From: Comamonadaceae bacterium
GTDB lineage: Bacteria; Pseudomonadota; Gammaproteobacteria; Burkholderiales; Burkholderiaceae_C
Length of the DNA stretch: 14,291 bases
Direction: 5' to 3'
NCBI GenBank assembly: GCA_947457975.1
Contig: CANGYC010000029.1
Location: forward strand, 1 to 14,291
Part shown: positions 1 through 5,953 of the stretch, piece after piece
How the letters are laid out: each line of letters opens with the position of its first letter
Numbering within the stretch: position 1 is the stretch's first letter
Translations under genes and position numbers: made by a program
The notes under the pieces: generated by a model
The model's database searches: none
Told to the model about the DNA's origin: nothing
Seen by the model: only the letters and a program-made list of their open reading frames with translations

Positions 1-417
1 CACCTGATCCGCGATGTGGCCCGCGCCCAGCAGCGCGCCCTGCAGCATCGTCTGGCAGGCCATGGGGTGTCCTTTGGGCACTGGACCTTCCTGCGCATTC
101 TGTGGATACGTGATGGCCTGACGCAAAAGGAGCTCAGCGATCTGGCCGGGGTGATGGAGCCCACCACCTTCAGCGCCGTCAAGGCCATGGAAGAAATGGG
201 TCTGATCGAGCGCCGGCACTTGGCAGGCAACCGCAAGAACATGCACGTGTTCCTCACCGCCTCTGGGCGGGCGCTTCAGAAAAAGCTGGTGCCTCTGGCC
301 GAGGAGGTCAATCGCCTGAGCGTGCAGGGCCTGCCCGAAAAAACCGTGGTCTTGATGCGCGAGGCCCTGCTCACCGTCATCGAAAACCTGGCCGCCGAAG
401 AGGCGGCGCAGGCCTGA
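1..417 (+). CDS. MarR-family transcriptional regulator, 5' end cut by window edge
   Basis: The reading frame is open from base 1 (a GTG at 16 is inside the frame), so the true start is probably upstream of the window; 138 residues are visible. The sequence shows the MarR winged-helix layout: an N-terminal helix, a W-x-FLR-x-L segment, then the recognition region (LTQKELSDLAGVMEPTTFSA, encoded about 118-177), a wing with E-R-R and G-N-R-K, and a C-terminal dimerisation helix. MarR proteins are dimeric DNA-binding repressors or activators that respond to small, often aromatic, ligands. It converges with the decarboxylase gene, with only 6 bp between the stops, so it is not in the operon it faces. 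I infer that it controls the aromatic-acid genes, possibly through the inverted repeat at 2772-2799; its own promoter is not visible. Confidence 0.88.
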   Translation, partial: HLIRDVARAQQRALQHRLAGHGVSFGHWTFLRILWIRDGLTQKELSDLAGVMEPTTFSAVKAMEEMGLIERRHLAGNRKNMHVFLTASGRALQKKLVPLAEEVNRLSVQGLPEKTVVLMREALLTVIENLAAEEAAQA

Positions 418-423
418 TGGCCC

Positions 424-1413
424 TCAGATGCTGAAGGACTCGTAGGTCGACGGATCAAACAACTCGTCCACAGGGACCTGTCGCGACGACAGGCCCTGGG
501 CGAAGTGGTGGCGGGTGAACGCCTCCAGCGTGCGACGGTTGGGCGCCACCCCATAAGACCAAAAGTCTGAGCCCAGGGTCTCGCGTGCCGCCTTGAGCTG
601 CTCTTCCACGAAGGGCAGTGTGACCTTGGTGGCCGAGGTGTCCGCCAGCAACTCCAAGGCTTTCGTCTTGGACTCGCTGAAGGCCTTGAAGACAGCGGCC
701 GGCAGCCAGCGGTGCTGCTGGGCCAGTTCCTTGCGAATGCCCACCACGTGCATGATGGGAAAAATCCCAGTGCGCTTGTAGTAGTCCTTGGCCACGGCGG
801 TGGGGTCATCGAACAGCCAGCCCACGTTGGGGTTGCTCATGGCCGCGCCACTGGGTGGGCGGGGGGCAATGAAGCCGTCAATGGCGCCTTCGTCCAGCAA
901 CTGCGAAATGGTCTTGTCCTCGGGAGCGCTTTCAATCTTCACACCAGGCGGCAGGTCCAGCTTGATCTTCTCAGGCCGGCCCGGGGTGTCGATGCCACCG
1001 CGCACCCAGGTCACGTCTTCGGGCGCTATCCCAAAGTCGTCCTGCAAGATCGAGCGCGCCCACACAATGGCCGTGAGCTGGTACTCCGGAATGCCGATGC
1101 GCTTGCCGCGCAGGTCTTGCGGCTGCTTGATGCGGTCTTTGCGCACATAGATGGACGTGTGGCGGAACGCGCGTGAGAGAAACACCGGCACCGCGATGTA
1201 GGGGCACTCGCCGCGCGAATGCTTGACCAGGTAGCTGGAGAAGGACAGCTCGGTGATGTCGAAGTCACGGCTGCGCATCGCACGAAAGAACATTTCCTCC
1301 GGGCTCAGCAGCATGTACACCGGGTCACAGCCATCGATCTGCACGCGGCCATCGAAGAGCGCGCGGTTGCGGTCGTAGTCGCCCATGGCGACGGAGAGTT
1401 GAAGTTTGCTCAT
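424..1413 (-). CDS. 4,5-dihydroxyphthalate decarboxylase (Pht5)-like protein
   Basis: The product has 329 residues, the usual size for the 4,5-dihydroxyphthalate decarboxylase family, whose fold resembles periplasmic binding proteins but which acts in the cytoplasm. No signal peptide is present (it begins MSKLQLSVAMGDYDRNRALF). Family signatures are PVFLSRAFRHTSIYVR (residues 76-91), the LRGKRIGIPE strand (101-110), TGIFPIMHVVGIRKEL (215-230) and WSYGVAPNR (286-294 approx.). Pht5 removes a carboxylate from 4,5-dihydroxyphthalate to give protocatechuate; many homologues are simply labelled ABC substrate-binding proteins. The gene lies 9 bp downstream of the Rieske oxygenase on the same strand, the partner expected in phthalate degradation, so both are probably on one mRNA. 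The ATG is preceded by an A/T-rich stretch without a clear Shine-Dalgarno, so translational coupling is likely. The substrate is not proven. Confidence 0.85.
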   Translation of the reverse strand: MSKLQLSVAMGDYDRNRALFDGRVQIDGCDPVYMLLSPEEMFFRAMRSRDFDITELSFSSYLVKHSRGECPYIAVPVFLSRAFRHTSIYVRKDRIKQPQDLRGKRIGIPEYQLTAIVWARSILQDDFGIAPEDVTWVRGGIDTPGRPEKIKLDLPPGVKIESAPEDKTISQLLDEGAIDGFIAPRPPSGAAMSNPNVGWLFDDPTAVAKDYYKRTGIFPIMHVVGIRKELAQQHRWLPAAVFKAFSESKTKALELLADTSATKVTLPFVEEQLKAARETLGSDFWSYGVAPNRRTLEAFTRHHFAQGLSSRQVPVDELFDPSTYESFSI

Positions 1414-1422
1414 AGGATTTTT

Positions 1423-2739
1423 TCAGTTTTTCACCACATAGGCCTGGTCCACACCGGCCTGGGCCTCACCCAGCCACACGGGCGCAGCCGCAAAAGCGCG
1501 CCAGTCGGTGGTCTTGGGAATCACACTCTGGAAAGAGCACACCTCGGCAGGCACGGCCTGCGCCCCTGTGCCAATGGCAGGCGCGCCCTGGGCCACCGCA
1601 CGCACCGCCTCCACCATCTGCTTGCGAAACTCGACCACAGCCAGGTCGCTGGCGCCCAGCCGGTCCTTGGTGCGGTCGGCGATCGGGCCCATGGTCACCC
1701 ACATGGCGATGTCCTGATTGGGAAAGCCGGTGATGCCGGTGAAGTTGCCGGCCTTCATGGCCTTGCGGTCCTGCCAGAAGCGGTTGTCGTGGTTGCGCAG
1801 CGGGCGGTAGCGGTCGTCCAGGTCCACGCCCACGGTCTGGCCCAGGAATTTGCGCCAGGTCTCGGTCTCGGGCGTGCGCGAGGGATGGCCCCAGGCGATG
1901 AAGTAGAAGTTCGTGGTGGTGTCATCGGCCGGCACGTTGACGTTGGCCACGTTGTAGAGGTTGTTGGGCGGCACGAGTACCGTCCAAGGCGCCACGAACA
2001 CGGTGGTGCGCACGTACTCGTGCGTCTGTGCGTTCATGATGGGCCGGCGGATGGCGGCATACCGGAACCCGTAGCCGCCGCGGTCGACCTGCATGCGCGG
2101 CGCCTTGTCAGTCGAGGGCCTGAGCCAGTTGTTGGCCGTGGCCTCGCCACTTTGCACCCGCGCCGGCACCATGTCCGAGCTGTGCAGGCTGGAACTGTGC
2201 GCCGAGTCGATGGCGCCTTCGAGTATTTGAGCCCAGTTGGCCGGCACCATCACCTTAACAATGGCCACCCGCGCATCGGCCGTGGGCGCCCAACGGGGCG
2301 GCACGAACTCAGGCATCGCCTGCGCCTCGCCCATCCAGGCCCAAATCATGCCGCCCCACTCTTTGGTCGGGTAGGCCTTGTGCTGGACCTTGTCGGCAAA
2401 GCCGCTGGAGGCCGGCTCAGACACCATTTCAGTGACTTTGCCGGTCACGTCCATTTTCCAGCCGTGGTACAGACAGCGCAGGCCACCCTCTTCATTGCGG
2501 CCATACACCAAGGAGACGCCCCGGTGCGGACAGGCCTCGTCCATCACGCCAACCTGACCGTCGCTGTCCCGGAAGACCACCAGACTCTCGCCCAGGACGT
2601 GGGCACTCACCGGATCACCATCAGGCTCGGCGACTTCTTCGCTCAGGCAGATGGGGACCCAGTGCTGGCGCATCAACTGGCCCATGGGCGCCTTGTTTTC
2701 AACGCGGGATAAAAGTTCGTTCTCTTCGCGGGTGATCAT
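1423..2739 (-). CDS. Rieske [2Fe-2S] aromatic oxygenase, phthalate 4,5-dioxygenase type
   Basis: This 438-residue protein is the terminal oxygenase component of a Rieske non-heme iron system. The Rieske cluster ligands are visible as C70-P-H72 and C89-L-Y-H92, within DEACPHRGVSLVYGRNEEGG. The mononuclear iron site is the expected N168-W...E174-G-x-x-D178-x-x-H181-x4-H186 pattern. The N-terminus (MITREENELLSRVENKAPMG) is characteristic of the phthalate 4,5-dioxygenase/O-demethylase branch, which works as homo-oligomers without a small subunit. Such enzymes need an electron-donating reductase (Pht2/OphA1 type), and none is encoded in this window. The gene is followed after 9 bp by the Pht5-like decarboxylase. 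Upstream lies a strong inverted repeat overlapping a TATATT -10-like element. No Shine-Dalgarno is obvious before the ATG. Assignment to the family is secure; phthalate itself as the substrate is inference. Confidence 0.93.
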   Translation of the reverse strand: MITREENELLSRVENKAPMGQLMRQHWVPICLSEEVAEPDGDPVSAHVLGESLVVFRDSDGQVGVMDEACPHRGVSLVYGRNEEGGLRCLYHGWKMDVTGKVTEMVSEPASSGFADKVQHKAYPTKEWGGMIWAWMGEAQAMPEFVPPRWAPTADARVAIVKVMVPANWAQILEGAIDSAHSSSLHSSDMVPARVQSGEATANNWLRPSTDKAPRMQVDRGGYGFRYAAIRRPIMNAQTHEYVRTTVFVAPWTVLVPPNNLYNVANVNVPADDTTTNFYFIAWGHPSRTPETETWRKFLGQTVGVDLDDRYRPLRNHDNRFWQDRKAMKAGNFTGITGFPNQDIAMWVTMGPIADRTKDRLGASDLAVVEFRKQMVEAVRAVAQGAPAIGTGAQAVPAEVCSFQSVIPKTTDWRAFAAAPVWLGEAQAGVDQAYVVKN

Positions 2740-2771
2740 GGTGAATATGGGCTCGGTGCAGAAGATGCCAA

Positions 2772-2799
2772 GAATATACTTTGTCGCCTAAGTATATTC
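2772..2799. promoter_or_regulatory. Perfect 10-bp inverted repeat, probable operator of the oxygenase-decarboxylase genes
   Basis: The arms gaatatactt (2772-2781) and aagtatattc (2790-2799) are exact reverse complements separated by the 8-nt spacer tgtcgcct. The repeat is AT-rich in otherwise GC-rich DNA and lies 33 bp upstream of the oxygenase ATG. The arm nearer the gene contains TATATT (2778 to 2773 on the minus strand), usable as a -10 box that would place the transcript start about 25-30 nt before the ATG; no convincing -35 is present. AT-rich palindromes overlapping promoters are typical MarR-family sites, and a MarR gene lies at the other end of these two genes. The binding partner is inferred. 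Confidence 0.65.
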
Positions 2800-2804
2800 C
2801 CCTG

Positions 2805-2824
2805 GGAAAAGCCCTAGGCTTTCC
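2805..2824. repeat. Short inverted repeat (hairpin) between the aldehyde dehydrogenase remnant and the operator
   Basis: The arms aaagcc (2808-2813) and ggcttt (2817-2822) flank cta; adding gg/cc outside them, with one bulged A (2807), extends the stem to eight pairs. It lies where leftward transcription from the thiamine-diphosphate enzyme would end before the oxygenase promoter. It may be a weak transcription terminator, but no T-run follows on either strand. It also contains CCTAGG, the same CTAGG core repeated in the 5859-5953 intergenic region, so a protein-binding role is an alternative. Confidence 0.4.
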
Positions 2825-2854
2825 TGTGCCGAGCCTGGCCAGACCCCACCCCTG

Positions 2855-3004
2855 TCAGCTGCGGCGCCTCAAGGACACGTTGATGTTCTTGACCTGAGTG
2901 AGCTCATGCATTTCCTGAAGACAATCTTCCCGGCCAGGGCCGGAGAGCTTGTAGCCCCCGAAAGGGGCGCCCGGCGCATCGAGGCCGGTGGTCTTCATTG
3001 ACAT
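2855..3004 (-). pseudogene. C-terminal remnant of an aldehyde dehydrogenase
   Basis: Read leftward from an ATG at 3004, this short frame encodes 49 residues ending at 2855. It contains the conserved C-terminal signature of the NAD(P)-dependent aldehyde dehydrogenase superfamily, APFGGYKLSGPGRE (residues 13-26), followed by the family's terminal strand ELTQVKNINVSL (34-45). Full-length family members have roughly 480-500 residues; the Rossmann domain, catalytic Cys and Glu are all missing, and the sequence upstream is non-homologous and in-frame closed by the stop of the thiamine-diphosphate enzyme. It therefore looks like the tail left by an internal deletion. The parent gene would have lain directly downstream of the decarboxylase, the arrangement expected for oxidising the aldehyde that such a decarboxylase makes. 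Translation of the fragment is possible but unlikely to be useful. The rest of 2740-3037 holds only the two repeats described separately. Confidence 0.8.
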
Positions 3005-3037
3005 GCTAAAACAAGAAGGCACGGCAGACTCCGCTGG

Positions 3038-4840
3038 TTAATTTGAATCCTTGGCCGACCGCGTCATGCCCTGGGCCATCGCAGGCGAATAGCCCGTCTG
3101 CACGAGCACATCAATCACCACGGGCTCTCCACGGCCGAAGGCCGCCAGCGCCTGCGGCAGCACCTCGCGCAGTTGCTGGGCGTCTTGCACCGGGCCGAAG
3201 GCGGTCAGCCCCTGGGCCCGCGCCATGGCCGCGAGGTCGGGCGCGGGGTTATCGATGCGCTGACCTATCCAGCGGTTCTCGACGGGACGACCGCGCTCTT
3301 TGGCTACACGCTCCTGGTGCAATTCATCGTTGAAGAAGGAACGGTTGTTGGCGACCAGGCAGACAAAGGGAATCCTGGCGTTGGCCGCCGTCCAGAAGGC
3401 GGTGACGCCCATCAGGAAGTCACCATCGCCAATGATGGCCACGGGCAGGCGATCGCTGGCTTGAAGCGCCAAAGCACCACCGACCACCATCCCCGGCCCT
3501 GAGCCAATGCCGCCACCGCCGTCATAGCCCAAGAAATCCAGCGGGTGCTCAAAATCCCACAGGTCGCCAGCCCAGCTCAGTGGCAAGCGCAGAAGGCTCA
3601 CCTGTTTGTCTTGCAGGCATTCACGCAAAACGAAAGCCAAATCGGCCACCCGCATCCGCCCTGGCTCAGGCACAGCACGGGCAGCTTGAGCCACCACCCC
3701 GGCGTCACGCTGCGGTGGGGGCGTGTGAGACGACAGCGCTTGCAGCAAGGCACTGACGCCTGCTTCGGGCTCACAGCTGATGAAGCAATCGGCAGGGGGC
3801 AAGCTCTGGTGGTCCATGCTCCAGCCGTTGTGAATATGGTGATCCACCGACACCTGAATCACGCGGCTGTTCACGGGCTCCTCGCCCCAGGCCTGCTTGA
3901 GCGTTCCGCCCAGGTCCAGCCAGTCCAGGCTGAGCACGACGTCGGCGCTGCGCAAGACAGCGGCCACCGCAGGGGTCAGGAACATGCCGGCCGGCCCGGC
4001 ATGCAAGGCATGCGTGGTGGGAAAGGCCGCACCCAGCTTGAGATCGGTGATGACCTTGGCACCCAGGCGCTCAGCCAAGGCCACGCGCTCATGCCATCCC
4101 TCGAGGCTGCGTGAGACGCGTCCTGCCAGGATGACCGGATTCTTGGCCTGCCCCAGCCACTGTGCTGCGCGATTCAAATCGGCCACGGAGGGCGCGGGCG
4201 AGGCGGGTGGCTCGTAGCGATGCGGATCAGGCAGCGCCGGCAACTGAGGCAGGCGCGCTTCTTGAAGTGCGGCATCGAAGCAGACATACGTGGGCCCGCA
4301 GGGGGCGGTGCGCGTGATGCGCCATGCACGCAGCAGGTCCTCCTGTGCAGCTTTGACGGAGGCCGGCTGTGCATCCCATTTCGTGAAAGAGCGCACCAAG
4401 GCAGCCTGGTCAGCCGCCGTGTGCAACCAGTCGATCCAAGGCCTGCGTTTGGCCGCATCGACCGGCCCGGTGGCGCCAAGCACCAGGACCGGAACGCGGT
4501 CGCACCAGGCATCGAAGATGGCCATGGAGCCGTGCATCAAACCCACATTGCTGTGCAGGATCGCAGCCAGGGGCTGTCCAGACACCTTGGCATAGCCATG
4601 GGCCATGGCCACAGCGTGCTCTTCATGAAGCACCAGCAGCATTTGGGGATCGTCGTTCCCCAGATGATTGACCAAGCTGTCATGCAGGCCGCGAAAGCTG
4701 GCGCCTGGGTTGAGAAGCACATAGGGAATGCGCAGCGCCCGCAGCATGTCCGCGATGGCATCGCTGCCCCAATAGGTTTTGTCCGACGACGAAGGGACAG
4801 GCTCGTCGCGATGCAGCAGACGCGGTGGTGGGTTGCTCAT
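3038..4840 (-). CDS. Thiamine-diphosphate-dependent enzyme, benzoylformate decarboxylase/acetolactate synthase superfamily
   Basis: The 600-residue product has the three-domain organisation of the superfamily: an N-terminal Pyr domain (about 22-190), a central domain (about 215-370) and a C-terminal PP domain (about 395-585). The cofactor-activating glutamate is E73 in LHEEHAVAMAHGYA. The diphosphate/Mg motif runs from GDG (471-473) to NN (498-499). H96 in ILHSNVGLMHG occupies the position of the catalytic histidine of benzoylformate decarboxylase; the Glu-to-His distance, 23 residues, is the same as that enzyme's Glu47-His70. The benzoylformate decarboxylase Ser26 position (NPGS) reads NPGA-S here. 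It probably decarboxylates or carboligates a 2-oxo acid. It lies 22 bp after the TctC gene, with a weak GAG before the ATG, and precedes an aldehyde dehydrogenase remnant. The exact substrate cannot be read from sequence; oxalyl-CoA or sulfopyruvate-type decarboxylation are alternatives. Confidence 0.85.
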   Translation of the reverse strand: MSNPPPRLLHRDEPVPSSSDKTYWGSDAIADMLRALRIPYVLLNPGASFRGLHDSLVNHLGNDDPQMLLVLHEEHAVAMAHGYAKVSGQPLAAILHSNVGLMHGSMAIFDAWCDRVPVLVLGATGPVDAAKRRPWIDWLHTAADQAALVRSFTKWDAQPASVKAAQEDLLRAWRITRTAPCGPTYVCFDAALQEARLPQLPALPDPHRYEPPASPAPSVADLNRAAQWLGQAKNPVILAGRVSRSLEGWHERVALAERLGAKVITDLKLGAAFPTTHALHAGPAGMFLTPAVAAVLRSADVVLSLDWLDLGGTLKQAWGEEPVNSRVIQVSVDHHIHNGWSMDHQSLPPADCFISCEPEAGVSALLQALSSHTPPPQRDAGVVAQAARAVPEPGRMRVADLAFVLRECLQDKQVSLLRLPLSWAGDLWDFEHPLDFLGYDGGGGIGSGPGMVVGGALALQASDRLPVAIIGDGDFLMGVTAFWTAANARIPFVCLVANNRSFFNDELHQERVAKERGRPVENRWIGQRIDNPAPDLAAMARAQGLTAFGPVQDAQQLREVLPQALAAFGRGEPVVIDVLVQTGYSPAMAQGMTRSAKDSN

Positions 4841-4862
4841 GCTCTTGTGTCAGTTCAAAGGG

Positions 4863-5858
4863 TCATTCGGACTTGATGCCAGCCGTTCGAATCACTTCCG
4901 TCCAGCGCTTGAGGTCATCGGCGGCACGCTGGCGCATCTGCTCTGGTGTACTGGTCAGGATTTCAATGCCCTGCCCGTTCAGCCTCTGGGCCACATCAGG
5001 CTGGGCCATCACCCTGCGCACGGCCTGGTTGATCGTCTCGATCACCGGGGCCGGTGTGCCTGCGGGGGCGGACAGACCCAGCCAGATCTCACACTCATAC
5101 CCAGGAACGCCCGCCTCATTCAGGGTAGGCACATCGGGCAGCGTGGGAAGCCGCTTGCGGCTGGTAACAGCGAGGGTGCGCAGCCTGCCCGCGCGGGCAT
5201 GAGGAATGATTTGATTGACGATACTGATGGTCATCTCCACTTGCCCGCCCACCACATCTGCGACGGCAGGGCCTGCACCACGGTAGGGAATGTGCACCAC
5301 CCGAGTTTGGGTGGCAGCCTTGAACATTTCCATGGCCATGTGCTGCGGACTGCCATTGCCGCCTGAGGCATAACTGAAGCGGCCCGGCCTGGAACGCAAC
5401 AAGGCCACCAGTTCCTGCACGCTGTTGACCGGAACGCTCGGATGCACCGCCAAGGCCAAAGAAGTGGCGCCAAGCAGCGAGATGTCAGCGAGGTCCCGGA
5501 AGGGATCGAAGGGCATCTTGTCGATTAGCGCGGGGTTCATCGAGGTGATGTTGATGTTGTTGAGCAAGAGCGTGTGGCCGTCTGGCGCCGCCTTGACCAC
5601 CTCGGACGCCCCCAGATTGCCGGCCGCCCCCGGTTTGTTCTCCACCACCACCGGATGAGGCCAGGTTTCTTGCAGCTTCTGTGCGATCAGCCTGGCGATC
5701 ACATCGTTTGAGCCGCCAGGTGGGTAAGGCACCACGATGCGCACGGGGCGTTGGGGAAAGGCCATCGATTGCGCGCTGGCACCCAGCGGCATGGCCGCCA
5801 TCGCAGCGGCCCCGAGCAGCGTGCGCCGGCGCATTGAATGGTCGCGGTGGTCGTTCAT
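4863..5858 (-). CDS. TctC/Bug-family periplasmic solute-binding protein
   Basis: The 331-residue product begins with a twin-arginine-like export signal (RRRTLL at about residues 10-15, hydrophobic core, predicted cut after GASA near residue 29). The mature part carries family hallmarks: VRIVVPYPPGGSNDVIAR (39-56), VVENKPGAAGNLGA (71-84), a HIPYRGAGPAVADVVGG stretch, and the late segment VPTLNEAGVPGYECE. These proteins capture carboxylates in the periplasm for TctAB-type transporters; relatives such as TphC bind terephthalate. No TctA or TctB membrane gene is present here, as is common for the expanded Bug family of Burkholderiales, so it may share a transporter encoded elsewhere. A good Shine-Dalgarno (AAGGAGA on the minus strand, 5871-5865) supports the start at 5858. 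It is the first gene of the leftward series and diverges from the HTH-citrate synthase gene. Confidence 0.93.
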   Translation of the reverse strand: MNDHRDHSMRRRTLLGAAAMAAMPLGASAQSMAFPQRPVRIVVPYPPGGSNDVIARLIAQKLQETWPHPVVVENKPGAAGNLGASEVVKAAPDGHTLLLNNINITSMNPALIDKMPFDPFRDLADISLLGATSLALAVHPSVPVNSVQELVALLRSRPGRFSYASGGNGSPQHMAMEMFKAATQTRVVHIPYRGAGPAVADVVGGQVEMTISIVNQIIPHARAGRLRTLAVTSRKRLPTLPDVPTLNEAGVPGYECEIWLGLSAPAGTPAPVIETINQAVRRVMAQPDVAQRLNGQGIEILTSTPEQMRQRAADDLKRWTEVIRTAGIKSE

Positions 5859-5953
5859 GACAGGTCTCCTTGGTGGTTCTAGGCAAAGCAGTAAACCGGT
5901 GAATGCTAGGCAAGTCCCTAGAATTGATCAATCTTGATCGCGTAATCAACACC
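5859..5953. promoter_or_regulatory. Divergent regulatory region with repeated CTAGGCAA and TTGATC motifs
   Basis: This 95-bp gap serves both the leftward TctC gene and the rightward HTH-citrate synthase gene. CTAGGCAA occurs at 5879-5886 and 5906-5913, 27 bp apart, and the second copy forms an inverted repeat with cctag (5917-5921). Next to it lie a perfect 10-bp palindrome, ATTGATCAAT (5923-5932), and a second TTGATC (5934-5939) exactly 10 bp after the first (5924-5929). TAGAAT (5919-5924) resembles a -10 box for the rightward gene. The density of repeats suggests one or two DNA-binding proteins acting here; the HTH-citrate synthase product itself is the obvious candidate, by inference. Confidence 0.55.

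Noticed and set aside
424..1413. Decarboxylase-like gene as an ABC-transporter periplasmic binding protein
   Set aside because: There is no signal peptide and the motifs and length match the Pht5 enzyme family, which shares the binding-protein fold; the operon partner is a Rieske oxygenase.
1219..2712. 497-codon rightward open frame antisense to the Rieske oxygenase
   Set aside because: It is histidine/glycine/arginine-rich low-complexity sequence mirroring the codon bias of a well-supported gene on the other strand, and has no recognisable domain.
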